In this document: positions 35,928 through 45,571 of the stretch, one piece after another
How positions within the stretch are numbered: the first letter of the stretch is position 1
Layout of the letters: each line of letters opens with the position of its first letter
From: Bailinhaonella thermotolerans
GTDB taxonomy: Bacteria; Actinomycetota; Actinomycetes; Streptosporangiales; Streptosporangiaceae
DNA: 64,000 bases
Reading direction: 5' to 3'
Assembly (NCBI RefSeq): GCF_003594875.1
Contig: NZ_QZEY01000012.1
Coordinates: 1-64,000, forward strand
Translations under genes and position numbers: made by a program
Notes under the pieces: model-generated
Told to the model about the DNA's origin: nothing
Seen by the model: the letters and a program-made list of their open reading frames with translations, nothing else
Databases searched by the model: none

Positions 35928-36833
35928 GTGCGTGCCCTGATCCACGACCCCGCCGCGCCCAGCGGACTGCGCCTCGGCGAGGCCCCCGACCCCGTCCCCG
36001 GCGACGGCCAGGCGCTGATCGAGGTCTCCGCGATCTCACTGAACTACGGCGAGCTGTACTACCTCGGCGGCACCCAGCCGGGGACGGTCCCCGGCTGGGA
36101 CGCCGCGGGCGTGGTCCGCCAGGCCGCGGCGGAGGGCTCAGGCCCGGCGGCCGGGACCCGCGTGGTGACCTTCGGCTGGACCGGCGCCTGGGGCGCGCTC
36201 CGCGCGGTGGACACCGACCAGCTCGCCGTGGTCCCCGACTCCGTCGACCTCGGCACGGCCAGCGCCCTGCCGGTCGCGGGCGTGACCGCCCTCCAGGCCC
36301 TGCGCGCGCTCGGGTCGGTGGTCGGCCGCCGCGTGCTGATCACCGGCGCGTCCGGCGGCGTCGGGCGGTTCGCCGTACAGCTCGCCGCGCGCGCCGGGGC
36401 CCACGTGATCGCCTCGGTCGGCGGCGAGAAGCGCGGCGAGGGCCTGCGGGAACTGGGCGCGGACGAGGTCGTGATCGGCCTTGAGGGGGTGACCGAGCCG
36501 GTGTACGGCGTGCTCGACAACGTGGGCGGGCCCCAGCTCGCCGACGTGATCGGGCTCCTGGAGGAGGGCGGGGCGATCGAGTGGATCGGCACGGCGGCCG
36601 GCGGGGCCGCCCCGCTGGCCCAGGCCCAGCGTGACCGCCGCTGGCGCCTGTCGAACTTCCACGTCCACATGCCGATCGGCGGCGACCTGGCCCACCTGGT
36701 CGCGCTCGTCGAGTCCGGCGCCCTCGACGCCCAGGTGGACTGGCGCACCCCCTGGGACCGGGCGCCCGAGGCGGCGGAGGCCCTCCTGTCCCGCCGGATC
36801 CGCGGCAAGGCCGTCCTCGACGTCACCCCCTGA
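35928..36833 (+). CDS. Quinone oxidoreductase-like MDR enzyme
   Basis: About 301 residues, a medium-chain dehydrogenase/reductase of the NADPH:quinone type. A GroES-like N-terminal domain (DGQALIEVSAISLNYGELYYLGG, PGWDAAGVV) is followed by a Rossmann fold (GRRVLITGASGGVGRFAVQLAARAGAHVIASVGGEKR). No GHE catalytic-zinc or four-cysteine structural-zinc motif is visible, as expected for QOR members. GGAGG lies one base before an ATG at 35922 but seven before the GTG at 35928, so the GTG is the likelier start. It is divergent from a TetR gene and overlapped by its operator. Confidence 0.88.
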   Translation: MRALIHDPAAPSGLRLGEAPDPVPGDGQALIEVSAISLNYGELYYLGGTQPGTVPGWDAAGVVRQAAAEGSGPAAGTRVVTFGWTGAWGALRAVDTDQLAVVPDSVDLGTASALPVAGVTALQALRALGSVVGRRVLITGASGGVGRFAVQLAARAGAHVIASVGGEKRGEGLRELGADEVVIGLEGVTEPVYGVLDNVGGPQLADVIGLLEEGGAIEWIGTAAGGAAPLAQAQRDRRWRLSNFHVHMPIGGDLAHLVALVESGALDAQVDWRTPWDRAPEAAEALLSRRIRGKAVLDVTP

Positions 36834-36931
36834 GCCGCCCCCGCCGTACGGCACGGCGCCCGCGCGCGGCCGCCCAGGAGCGCGGCCGGCCAGGAGCGCG
36901 GGCGTGCGGGGGCGCGGGTGCGGGCGGGAAA

Positions 36932-36971
36932 CGCCGGGGCCGCGCCGGGACGATCCGGCGCGGCCCCGGCG
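36932..36971. terminator. Bidirectional hairpin between convergent genes
   Basis: CGCCGGGGCCGCGCCGG (36932-36948) and its exact reverse complement (36955-36971) form a 17-bp stem with loop GACGAT. It lies between the 3' ends of the oxidoreductase gene and lepA and could end both. Reading from lepA, TTTCCC follows the stem. Confidence 0.85.
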
Positions 36972-37024
36972 ACGCCGAGCGGCTGAGCCACCGCGCGTGC
37001 GGCGGCCGGCAGCGGCCGTGCGGG

Positions 37025-38860
37025 CTACTTCTTGGGCTTCTCGGCGGCGGTGTCGGTGGCCAGCGCGGCGACGAAGGCCTCCTGCGGCACCTCGACGCGG
37101 CCGACCATCTTCATGCGCTTCTTGCCTTCCTTCTGCTTCTCCAGGAGCTTGCGCTTGCGGGTGATGTCGCCGCCGTAGCACTTGGCGAGGACGTCCTTGC
37201 GGATGGCCCGGATGTTCTCGCGGGCGATCACCCGGCTGCCGATGGCGGCCTGGATGGGGACCTCGAACTGCTGGCGCGGGATGAGGTCCTTGAGCTTGCG
37301 GGCCATCTCCACGCCGTAGGCGTAGGCCTTGTCCTTGTGGACGATGGCGCTGAAGGCGTCGACCTGCTCGCCCTGCAGGAGGATGTCCACCTTGACGAGG
37401 TCGCCCTCCTGCTCGCCCGACGGCTCGTAGTCGAGCGAGGCGTAGCCGCGGGTCTGCGACTTGAGCTGGTCGAAGAAGTCGAAGATGATCTCGGCGAGCG
37501 GCAGCGTGTAGCGCAGCTCGACGCGGTCCTCCGACAGGTAGTCCATGCCCTCGGAGACGCCGCGGCGGTCGTGGCAGAGCTTCATGATCGCGCCGATGTG
37601 CTCGGCGGGCGACAGGACCGTGGCCTTGACCACCGGCTCGAAGATCCGGGCGATCTTGCCGCCGGGGAACTCCGAGGGGTTGGTGACCACGACCTCCTCG
37701 CCGGACTCCATCTCGACCCGGTAGACCACGTTGGGCGCGGTGGAGATGAGGTCGAGGTTGAACTCCCGCTCCAGCCGCTCGCGCACGATCTCCATGTGGA
37801 GCAGGCCGAGGAAGCCGCAGCGGAAGCCGAAGCCCAGCGCCAGCGAGGTCTCCGGCTCGTAGACGAGCGCGGCGTCGTTGAGCTGGAGCTTGTCCAGGGC
37901 CTCGCGCAGCTCGGGATAGTCGTCGGCGTCGATCGGGTAGAGCCCGGAGAACACCATCGGCTTGGGGTGCTCGTATCCGCCCAGCGGCTCGGTGGCCGGC
38001 TTGACCGAGGTGGTGACGGTGTCGCCGACCCGGGCCTGCCGCACGTCCTTGACGCCGGTGATCAGGTAGCCGACCTCGCCCACGCCCAGGCCCTGGGTGG
38101 GCACCGGCTCGGGGGAGATGACGCCCACTTCCAGCGTCTCGTGGACGTTCCCGGTGGACATCATCATGCTGCGCTCACGCTTGGTGAGCCGCCCGTCGAT
38201 CACCCGGACGTAGGTGACGACGCCCCGGTAGATGTCGTAGACCGAGTCGAAGATCAGCGCGCGGGCGGGCGCGTCGGGGTCGCCGACGGGGGCCGGGACC
38301 TGCGCGACGATCTCGTGCAGCAGCTCCTCGACGCCCTCGCCGGTCTTGCCCGAGACCTTCAGCACGTCCGACGGGTCGCAGCCGATGATCCCGGCCAGCT
38401 CGGCGGCGTACTTCTCCGGCTGCGCGGCCGGCAGGTCGATCTTGTTGAGCACCGGGATGATGTGCAGGTCGGCCTCGAGCGCCAGGTAGAGGTTGGCGAG
38501 CGTCTGCGCCTCGATCCCCTGCGCGGCGTCCACCAGCAGGATCGCGCCCTCGCACGCCTCCAGCGACCGCGAGACCTCGTAGGTGAAGTCCACGTGGCCC
38601 GGCGTGTCGATCATGTTGAGCACGTAGTCCACGCCGTCGCGCCCCTTCCAGGGCAGCCGGACGGCCTGGCTCTTGATGGTGATGCCGCGCTCGCGCTCGA
38701 TGTCCATGCGGTCGAGGTATTGCGCGCGCATCTGCCGCTCCTCGACCACGCCGGTGAGCTGCAGCATCCGGTCGGCAAGCGTGGACTTGCCGTGGTCGAT
38801 GTGCGCGATGATGCAGAAGTTGCGGATCACCGCGGGGTCGGTGTGGTTCGGCGCGGGCAC
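37025..38860 (-). CDS. lepA: Elongation factor 4 (LepA)
   Basis: About 611 residues, a translational GTPase that remodels stalled ribosomes. The G1 motif [13 protein letters not shown], switch [23 protein letters not shown] and NKID mark the GTPase domain. LepA-specific traits are the lack of EF-G domain IV and a C-terminal domain containing [33 protein letters not shown] at 38860 is chosen because GAGGA lies five bases upstream, and the predicted N-terminus [25 protein letters not shown] fits the family. The reading frame is open much further upstream, which is an artefact of high GC. It is divergent from rpsT. Confidence 0.96.
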   Translation of the reverse strand: MPAPNHTDPAVIRNFCIIAHIDHGKSTLADRMLQLTGVVEERQMRAQYLDRMDIERERGITIKSQAVRLPWKGRDGVDYVLNMIDTPGHVDFTYEVSRSLEACEGAILLVDAAQGIEAQTLANLYLALEADLHIIPVLNKIDLPAAQPEKYAAELAGIIGCDPSDVLKVSGKTGEGVEELLHEIVAQVPAPVGDPDAPARALIFDSVYDIYRGVVTYVRVIDGRLTKRERSMMMSTGNVHETLEVGVISPEPVPTQGLGVGEVGYLITGVKDVRQARVGDTVTTSVKPATEPLGGYEHPKPMVFSGLYPIDADDYPELREALDKLQLNDAALVYEPETSLALGFGFRCGFLGLLHMEIVRERLEREFNLDLISTAPNVVYRVEMESGEEVVVTNPSEFPGGKIARIFEPVVKATVLSPAEHIGAIMKLCHDRRGVSEGMDYLSEDRVELRYTLPLAEIIFDFFDQLKSQTRGYASLDYEPSGEQEGDLVKVDILLQGEQVDAFSAIVHKDKAYAYGVEMARKLKDLIPRQQFEVPIQAAIGSRVIARENIRAIRKDVLAKCYGGDITRKRKLLEKQKEGKKRMKMVGRVEVPQEAFVAALATDTAAEKPKK

Positions 38861-39205
38861 GGATGTCCTCAGTATTTTTTGGCTACGTCTCTCATCTATG
38901 GTCCCATGTCCCGGTGAGTGCCCGGCGACGCCTCCGCGCGGCGCCCCTTCCGCCGGCTTCTGACGGCGGCCCTGGCCCCGGCCCTGGTGGCGCGGCTGGG
39001 CGGAACATCTGGACGGATGGGTGCGGCACCGCCGGATTCCGGCTACCTTTGACGCGGGGAACGGCTCGGATCCGCGGTCCTGAGGCAGAGTGAGTGGTCC
39101 ATTTGGGACTCTGCCCGCCGTGTTGGTAGGCTGTTCCACTGCGTGTGACGCGCGAGCTGTCCGCGCGTCCCCGATTTTCCACCGACATCCAACCGAGGCT
39201 TCTTC
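38861..39205. other. Divergent lepA-rpsT promoter region
   Basis: 345 bases without a gene. The left end is the lepA leader with an A-rich patch and its ribosome binding site on the minus strand. The right half holds the rpsT promoter and a 5' leader of about 70 bases. No operator palindrome was seen. Confidence 0.55.
39103..39132 (+). promoter_or_regulatory. rpsT promoter
   Basis: TTGGGA (39103-39108) and TAGGCT (39127-39132) are separated by 18 bases, a good housekeeping-sigma arrangement. The start codon is about 70 bases further on, so unlike many neighbours this gene has a leader. Confidence 0.6.
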
Positions 39206-39475
39206 GTGGCGAACATCAAGTCCCAGATCAAGCGCAACCGGCAGAACGAGAAGCGCCGGCTTCGCAACAAGGCCGTCAAGTCGTCGCTGAAGACGTCGGT
39301 CCGCAAGTTCCGCGAGGCGGCCGACGCTGGTCAGGTCGACGAGGCCACCAACCTCATGCGCGCCGCCTGCCGCGAGCTCGACAAGGCCGCCAGCAAGGGC
39401 GTCATCCACAAGAACCAGGCCGCCAACCGCAAGTCCGCGATCGCCAAGCGCGTCGCCGCCCTGCAGGCCGCCTGA
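39206..39475 (+). CDS. rpsT: 30S ribosomal protein S20
   Basis: 89-residue, very basic, all-helical S20: [27 protein letters not shown], then [40 protein letters not shown]. It binds the 5' and 3' minor domains of 16S rRNA. A GTG start at 39206 gives the standard length. Its own promoter and a very strong terminator make it monocistronic. In most actinobacteria holA follows directly; here the ABC-exporter operon and a TetR/SDR pair stand between. Confidence 0.97.
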   Translation: MANIKSQIKRNRQNEKRRLRNKAVKSSLKTSVRKFREAADAGQVDEATNLMRAACRELDKAASKGVIHKNQAANRKSAIAKRVAALQAA

Positions 39476-39492
39476 GTTCCTGACTCACCGCG

Positions 39493-39520
39493 ACGCCGTG
39501 CCTCTCCGGAGGCACGGCGT
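39493..39520 (+). terminator. Intrinsic terminator of rpsT
   Basis: ACGCCGTGCCTC (39493-39504) and GAGGCACGGCGT (39509-39520) form a perfect 12-bp stem with loop TCCG, a stable tetraloop-type arrangement, followed by TTTGG. This is the clearest terminator of the window. Confidence 0.93.
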
Positions 39521-39579
39521 TTTGGTGCGCCCTGACTCTTCTGTCATGTCTGGCCGGTAATCGAGCCGAATTTCGGAAG

Positions 39580-39607
39580 GGTCACCGTATGGTCACCGTT
39601 GGGCACC
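39580..39607 (+). promoter_or_regulatory. PHO box-like direct repeats before the ABC operon
   Basis: GGTCACCGT occurs at 39580-39588 and 39591-39599, 11 bases apart, and GGGCACC follows at 39601. The 11-base pitch and the core resemble the (G/T)TCACC repeats bound by actinobacterial PhoP. The repeats lie about 75-95 bases upstream of the first permease gene. Confidence 0.5.
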
Positions 39608-39674
39608 TCCCCTTGCCGGTTTCTGAACCGTCCGGAAAGGGTGCGTGCAACGGGAGGATCCACGGGAGGGCTCG

Positions 39675-42600
39675 ATGCGGGGGCGCTCGATGCTGGTGCT
39701 CCGGCGTGCCCTGAGCGAGCCCCTGCTCGTTCTGGCCGCCGCGGTCTCAGTGCTGCTCGCGACGACGGTGCTCGTCGCGCTCACGACGTACGCGACCTCG
39801 GTCGTCGACGCCGGCGTCCGGCGCGCGCTCGCCGAGGCCCCTCCATCCAGGGTGTCCTCCCAGGTCACGGCCTCGGTCGAGGGTCCGTCCCTGCCGTCCG
39901 TGGACGCGGAGGTACGGCGGGCCGCCACCGCCGCCCACCCCGGCGCGCGGCTGGAGATCTCCCTCACCGCGCGGTCCGAGTCGTACGCGGCGCCCGGCCA
40001 GCAGCGGCTGGAACGGCCCGAGCTGGTCAGGTTCGGCTTCCGGGACGACCTCCAGCGACACGCCCGGCTGGTCTCCGGCCGCTGGGCCGCCCCGGTCACC
40101 TCGCGGGGCGACCGGCTTGAGGTGACCGTCTCCGAGGGGGCGGCGCGCGCCCTGGGCGTACGGCCCGGCAGCGAGCTGACCATGGAGCGGCGCACGGGCG
40201 AGGTGACCACCGCCGCCACGGTCGTCGGCGTCTACACGCTCACCCGGCCTGGCGACCCCCGCTGGGCGGACGACGCGCTGATGCGCACCGGCGAGGAGCG
40301 CGGCGACTTCACCACGTTCGGGCCGCTGATGGTGCCCCGGGAGACGTTCCAGGCCCAGTTCGCGGAGAAGACCCCGGCGAGCTGGACCATCACCCCCGAC
40401 CTCTCCTCGATCGGCCTCGACCGGCTGCGCTCCCTCAGCGACGCGGCGAGCGGGCTGGAGGGGAGCATCCGGCGGATGCCGGACTGCTCCTCCTGCGGGT
40501 TCGAGTCCGAGCTGCCGGAGATGCTGGCCCAGCTCGAACGCGCCACGCTCGTCTCGCGCTCCACGATGCTCGTGCCGGTGCTCCAGCTCCTCCTGCTGGC
40601 CGGGTACGCGCTGCTGCTCACGGCCCGCCTGCTCACCGACCACCGCCGCATGGAGGTCGCCCTGATGCGGTCGCGCGGGGCCGGGACCTCGCACATCGTG
40701 CGGTGGGCGTTCGCCGAGTCGCTGCTGCTGGCCGCGCCCAGCGTGGTCCTCGCCCCGCTGCTCGCGCCCCCGCTGCTCGACGCCGTCAGCGCCGTCTCCG
40801 GCGGCGTGCGCGTGGAGAACCGGGTGGACGGGGTCTCGTTCGCCCTGGCCGCGGGGGCCGCGCTGATCTGCGGGACCCTGCTGGCGCTGCCCGCGCTCGC
40901 GGGCTCACGCCGTACCTACTCCGAGGAGCAGGCGGCGCGGGGGCGCGGGGAACGCCGCGGCCTGGTCCAGCGCGCGGGGGCCGACCTGGCGCTCCTGGTG
41001 ATCGCGGGGATCGCGCTGTGGCAACTGCGGACGTACGGCGGGCCCGTGACCGAGACCGCGGGCGGCCTCGGCGTCGACCCGCTGATCGTGACCGGCCCCG
41101 CGCTGGCGCTGCTCTGCGGCGGCCTGCTCGCGCTGCGGCTGGTCCCATGGGTGGGGCGCGCGGCCGAGCGGATGACCTCGCGCCGCCCGGGCCTGCCGGC
41201 CGTGCTGGGTGCCTGGCAGGTGAGCCGCCGCCCGCTGCGGTACTCCGGGCCGGTGCTGCTGCTGGTCATGGCCATCGCGATCGGGCTGGTCTCGGTCGCG
41301 ACCACGGCCACCTGGCACCGCTCCCAGGCCGACCAGGCCGACCACCAGGCCGGGGCCGACCTCCGCGTCACCGTCCCGCCCGGCACCGACCGGGTCGGCA
41401 TCCTGGGCCGCAGCTCGCTCTACGCCTCGCTGCCCGGCGTGACGGCGGTCAGCCCCCTCCACCGCGGCGACCTCCCGCCCGAGGGAGACGGGGACAGGAC
41501 CACGCTGCTCGCCGCCGACGCCGCGGTCCTGGACCAGGTGCTCCGGCTGCGCCCTGACCTGTCCGACCGGCCGCTGCGGGAGCTGGTCCGGCCCCTGGCG
41601 GCGGAGCGGCCGAGGTTCCCCGTCGTCCCGCTCCCCGGGCGGCCCGAACGCCTTGAGGCCGACCTGCGCCTGTCCGCCCCCGCGGACGCCACCGTCAGCG
41701 CCCTGGTCATGGACGGGCAGGGCGTGAACCACCGCGTCCCCCTCCCCGTCCCCGAGCCCGACGACCGCGTCCACCGCGTCTCGGTGGACCTGGCCCGGCT
41801 GGCCGGGCCCGCCGGGCGGGTCGCCTATCCGCTCGCGCTCCGCGGGTTCGTGGTCGACGCGGCCCCCGAGCGGCGCACGCGGCTCTCGATCGGGCTCCCC
41901 GGCGCCGACGGCGGGACGCTCCGGCTTCCTGACGGTTCCCGCTGGACGTTCGGCCGGCTGGGCATGGGCGGCGGGACCGTGTCAGACGGGGGCCTGATCA
42001 CGCTGGACCTGCCCGCCGCCGAGGGCAGGGCGTACCGGGGCGCGACCGTCCTGCTGGCCGGCCGGGACACCAGGGACACGGACGTCTTCCCGGCGTCGGA
42101 CGCGCAGGCCCCGACGGTCCCCGGCGTCGTCACCGCCGAACTCGCGGCCGGCCAGCGGCTCGGTGTGGGCGGCGTGCTGCCGCTGGACGCCCCGGGGATC
42201 GAGTTGAGGGTCCGGATCGCCGGGATCGTCGAGTCGATGCCGGCCGTGCCCGCCGGGCGCGGGGCGGTCCTCATCGACCTGCCCACCCTCCAGCTCCTGG
42301 ACCTGCGCGCCGGAGACGCCCCGCACGACCCGGGCGAGTGGCTCGCCGCCGCCCGCGACGGCGGGACGGCCGCGGCCGCCGCCCTCGCCGGGCACCCCGA
42401 GTGGGCCGAGTCGGTCACCACGCGGGACGCCGTACGCGCGCACCTGCGGGACGACCCGCTCACGGGCGGTCTGAAGGGGGCGCTGGCGCTCGGCTTCGCG
42501 GCGGCCCTGGCGTTCGCGGCGCTCGGGTTCCTGGTGAACGCGGCCGTCTCCGCCCGGGAACGCGCCGGCGAGTTCGCGGTCCTGCGGGCCATGGGCGTCA

Positions 42601-42896
42601 GCTTCCGGCAGGTGTTCGGGCTGCTCGCGGTCGAGCAGGCGTTCGTGGCGGGCCTGTCGATCTTCGGCGGCGTCGCGCTCGCCATCGTGATCACGCTGGT
42701 CGTCGTGCCGTACATCGTGCTGACCGGGCAGGCGACGGTGGTCAGCCCGCCCGTGCTGACGGAGCTGCCACCGCTGGCCGCCGCCGCGCTGCTGCTCGGC
42801 GTGCTCGCGCTGCTCACGCTGATCGTCGCGGGGCTGGCCAGGTCGCTGCGCCGCCGGGGGCTCGGCGACGCGCTCAGGATGGGGGATGACCGGTGA
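39675..42896 (+). CDS. FtsX-type ABC permease, large
   Basis: About 1073 residues. One membrane helix near the N-terminus (LVLAAAVSVLLATTVLVALT) anchors a long extracytoplasmic domain, followed by membrane helices near 290-420 and 440-560. A second extracytoplasmic part and a C-terminal FtsX block follow (LALGFAAALAFAALGFLVNAAVSARERAGEFAVLRAMGVSFRQVFGLLAVEQAF). Two FtsX domains with large ectodomains resemble LolC/MacB-like mechanotransmission exporters. GGGAGGG ends four bases before the ATG at 39675. The stop overlaps the next permease start (GTGA). The cargo is unknown. Confidence 0.88.
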   Translation: MRGRSMLVLRRALSEPLLVLAAAVSVLLATTVLVALTTYATSVVDAGVRRALAEAPPSRVSSQVTASVEGPSLPSVDAEVRRAATAAHPGARLEISLTARSESYAAPGQQRLERPELVRFGFRDDLQRHARLVSGRWAAPVTSRGDRLEVTVSEGAARALGVRPGSELTMERRTGEVTTAATVVGVYTLTRPGDPRWADDALMRTGEERGDFTTFGPLMVPRETFQAQFAEKTPASWTITPDLSSIGLDRLRSLSDAASGLEGSIRRMPDCSSCGFESELPEMLAQLERATLVSRSTMLVPVLQLLLLAGYALLLTARLLTDHRRMEVALMRSRGAGTSHIVRWAFAESLLLAAPSVVLAPLLAPPLLDAVSAVSGGVRVENRVDGVSFALAAGAALICGTLLALPALAGSRRTYSEEQAARGRGERRGLVQRAGADLALLVIAGIALWQLRTYGGPVTETAGGLGVDPLIVTGPALALLCGGLLALRLVPWVGRAAERMTSRRPGLPAVLGAWQVSRRPLRYSGPVLLLVMAIAIGLVSVATTATWHRSQADQADHQAGADLRVTVPPGTDRVGILGRSSLYASLPGVTAVSPLHRGDLPPEGDGDRTTLLAADAAVLDQVLRLRPDLSDRPLRELVRPLAAERPRFPVVPLPGRPERLEADLRLSAPADATVSALVMDGQGVNHRVPLPVPEPDDRVHRVSVDLARLAGPAGRVAYPLALRGFVVDAAPERRTRLSIGLPGADGGTLRLPDGSRWTFGRLGMGGGTVSDGGLITLDLPAAEGRAYRGATVLLAGRDTRDTDVFPASDAQAPTVPGVVTAELAAGQRLGVGGVLPLDAPGIELRVRIAGIVESMPAVPAGRGAVLIDLPTLQLLDLRAGDAPHDPGEWLAAARDGGTAAAAALAGHPEWAESVTTRDAVRAHLRDDPLTGGLKGALALGFAAALAFAALGFLVNAAVSARERAGEFAVLRAMGVSFRQVFGLLAVEQAFVAGLSIFGGVALAIVITLVVVPYIVLTGQATVVSPPVLTELPPLAAAALLLGVLALLTLIVAGLARSLRRRGLGDALRMGDDR

Positions 42897-45571
42897 GAAG
42901 CCTGCTGGTCCCGCTGCTGCGGACCCTCCGCGGTCCGGTGGCGCTGGTGACGGTGCTGGTGTTCAGCGTGTCCGCGCTGGCCGCCGGGCTGCCGCGCGCG
43001 TTCGAGTCCGCCTTCGACGCCGCGCTGCGGCAGGTCACCGAGTCGCTGGCCCCCGGCCGGGCGGACCTGCAGGTCTTCGACGTCACCGAGGCCCACCCCG
43101 CGGACCGCGCGGAGGACCTGGGCCGGCGGATCGCCGCCGCCCGCCCGTCGCTCGTCGCGCGGGTCACCTCCCCGGACCAGACCGCCGTCGAGCAGACCGA
43201 GGTGACGATCAAGCGGCGGCTGGGCTCACGCGCCCAGACCGACTACATGCTCGGCCTGAACTGGGTCTCCGGCGCCGAGCGCCACATCCGGTACGTGAGC
43301 GGCGGCCCGCCGGCCGGGAACGGCACGATAGGCCCGCTCTCCGGCGTCGACCACGACATCCCCAAGTCCCACCTCATCCCGGCGGCGGTGTCCACGGCCA
43401 CGGCCTCGGCCATGAAGCTCAAGGTGGGCGAGTCGCTGGTCGTCGGCGACCAGATCGTGCGGATCGACGGGATCTTCGAGGTCGCGGACCCCGGCTCCTG
43501 GTGGTGGGTCCACCAGTCCACCCTGGCCAAGCCGTTCCTGCGGCACGGCGCGGACGCCTACATCACCGTCGGCGACGCCCTCATCGCCAGGGAGAGCACC
43601 GAGGCCCTGATGGGCGACGTCACGACGGCGTGGACCTTCCGCACCGACATCGGGCGGCTCACCTCCGACCAGGCCGGGGAGCTCGTCTACCGGCTGGGCG
43701 CGTTCGAGCGGAACATCGGCGAGGTCCCCCCGGGGAGCCTGCAGATCCGGGAGGGGCTGCGGGACGCGCTGGGCGCGTTCCAGGCCCGGCTGGCCTCGGC
43801 GCGGCTCGTCCTGCTGCTCGCGCTCGGCGGGCTGATCCTGGTCGCGGCCGGGGTGATCGTGGTGGCGGTCGGGCTCGTGACCGCGCGGCTGAGCCCGGGG
43901 CTGGCGCTCAGCCGGGCCCGCGGCGCCTCGCTCGGGCAGGTCGCGGGGCTCACCGCCGGGCTGCTCGCCGTGGCGGCCGTGCCCGCCGCCGCGCTGGGCC
44001 AGGCGGCGTCGTGGCTCGTGCCCGGCCGGCCCACGCCGTTCTCGCACCTGGCCCCCGCGCTGCTCGCGCTCGCCGCCGTGCTCACCGCGACCCTCCAGGT
44101 CGTACGCGAGCACCGGCAGGCCGGGGCCGTACGGCGGCGCGACCTCGTGGCGGCGCGGCCCTCGGCCCGGCGCGCCGTGTTCGAGGGGCTGATCGTGGTG
44201 CTCGCGCTGGCCGGGGCGTACACGCTGCGCTCGCGCGGGCTCGCCGCCGACCCCCAGACCGGGCCCGACCCGTTCCTGCTGGCCGTCCCCGCCGCCCTGG
44301 CGCTCGCCGCCGGGCTCATCACCCTGCGGGCCTACCCGCTGCCGCTGCGGCTGGCCGGGGCGTTCGCCCGGCGCCGCCCCGGCGCGGTGCCGTTCCTCGG
44401 GCTCACCCTGGCGTCCCGCGCGGGCACGGGCGCGGCCCTGCCGATCGTGATCCTGCTGCCGGCCGTGGCCGTCGCGGTGTTCGGCTCGGTGTTCAGCACG
44501 AGCCTTCGGACCGCGCAGGAGTCGGCGGCCTGGCGGAACACCGGCGCCGACGCGCGGATCATGAGCGACGCCGGTCTCACGCCCGAGGCCCTGGAGCGTG
44601 TACGGCGGGTGCCGGGCGTGACCGGCGTCGTCCCCGCGATGTACCAGCGGGAGGCGCGGGACGCCTACGCCTGGGGCACCGCGCGGTCGGTCCTGGCGAT
44701 CGACCTGGACGCGTACCGCCGCCTCACCGCGGGCGGCCCCCTCTCCGTCCCCCCGGCCCCCGCCGCCGGGGCCGCCCCCGCCCCCACGCCCGCCCCCTCC
44801 GCGTCGCCGGGGACCCCCGTGCTCAAGAGCGGGGGCACGGTGCCCGGGCTGGTCACGCCGGACCTGCGCGGCGCCAAGGAGCTGAACCTGCACTGGCCGG
44901 GGTTGCTGACCATCCGGCCGGCGGGCGTGATCGACGGGTTCGCGAGCGTTCACGCCGGGAGCGCCGGCCTCGTCGTGATCCCCTACGACTCCCCCGGCCG
45001 CGCCCCCCGCCTCCCGGCCGCCAACGTGGCCTTCGTGGCCGGATCGGCGGACCCGGCGGCGCTCGCGAAGGCCGCGGGCTTGCCCGGCCACGCCGTGAAG
45101 ACGCGGGAGGCGGCGCTGGACGAGGTGAGCTCGGCGCCCCTCGCCGGGCTGGTCCAGGGCACGTTCACCGCGGTGTCGATCGCGCTCGCGGCGTACGCGC
45201 TGCTGGTGATCGTGCTCGCCCTCGTCACCGGCGCGGCCGAGCGCAGCCGTACCATCTCCTACCTGCGCACGCTCGGGCTCTCCGGGCGGCAGGCCCGGGT
45301 GATCACCGTGCTGGAGATCGCGCCGATGGTGACGGTCGCCGCCGCGGTCGGGCTCGGCCTCGGGCTGGCCCTGCCGTACCTCCTCGGGCCCGCCCTCGAC
45401 ATGCGTCCGTACACCGGGGGGCTCACCCTCGGCGCGTTCCGGATCGACCCGGTCACCCCCGTGGCGCTCGCGGCGGGACTCGCCGCGTTCGCCGTGCTCG
45501 GCGCGTTCCTCCACGCCGCCGCCAGCGGCCGCAGGACCCTGGGCAACGTCCTTCGAGTAGGTGAACAGTGA
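42893..45571 (+). CDS. FtsX-type ABC permease, second subunit
   Basis: 892 residues, related in plan to the permease just upstream: an N-terminal membrane helix, an ectodomain (FDVTEAHPADRAEDLGRRIA..), a helix group around 305-430, further helices around 440-530, a second ectodomain containing an Ala/Pro-rich linker (PAPAAGAAPAPTPAPSAS), and a C-terminal FtsX block (GAAERSRTISYLRTLGLSGRQARVITVLEIAPMVTVAAA). The two permeases presumably form a heterodimer driven by the two ATPases that follow. The GTG start and the stop are both in four-base overlaps with the neighbours. Confidence 0.88.
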   Translation: MRSLLVPLLRTLRGPVALVTVLVFSVSALAAGLPRAFESAFDAALRQVTESLAPGRADLQVFDVTEAHPADRAEDLGRRIAAARPSLVARVTSPDQTAVEQTEVTIKRRLGSRAQTDYMLGLNWVSGAERHIRYVSGGPPAGNGTIGPLSGVDHDIPKSHLIPAAVSTATASAMKLKVGESLVVGDQIVRIDGIFEVADPGSWWWVHQSTLAKPFLRHGADAYITVGDALIARESTEALMGDVTTAWTFRTDIGRLTSDQAGELVYRLGAFERNIGEVPPGSLQIREGLRDALGAFQARLASARLVLLLALGGLILVAAGVIVVAVGLVTARLSPGLALSRARGASLGQVAGLTAGLLAVAAVPAAALGQAASWLVPGRPTPFSHLAPALLALAAVLTATLQVVREHRQAGAVRRRDLVAARPSARRAVFEGLIVVLALAGAYTLRSRGLAADPQTGPDPFLLAVPAALALAAGLITLRAYPLPLRLAGAFARRRPGAVPFLGLTLASRAGTGAALPIVILLPAVAVAVFGSVFSTSLRTAQESAAWRNTGADARIMSDAGLTPEALERVRRVPGVTGVVPAMYQREARDAYAWGTARSVLAIDLDAYRRLTAGGPLSVPPAPAAGAAPAPTPAPSASPGTPVLKSGGTVPGLVTPDLRGAKELNLHWPGLLTIRPAGVIDGFASVHAGSAGLVVIPYDSPGRAPRLPAANVAFVAGSADPAALAKAAGLPGHAVKTREAALDEVSSAPLAGLVQGTFTAVSIALAAYALLVIVLALVTGAAERSRTISYLRTLGLSGRQARVITVLEIAPMVTVAAAVGLGLGLALPYLLGPALDMRPYTGGLTLGAFRIDPVTPVALAAGLAAFAVLGAFLHAAASGRRTLGNVLRVGEQ

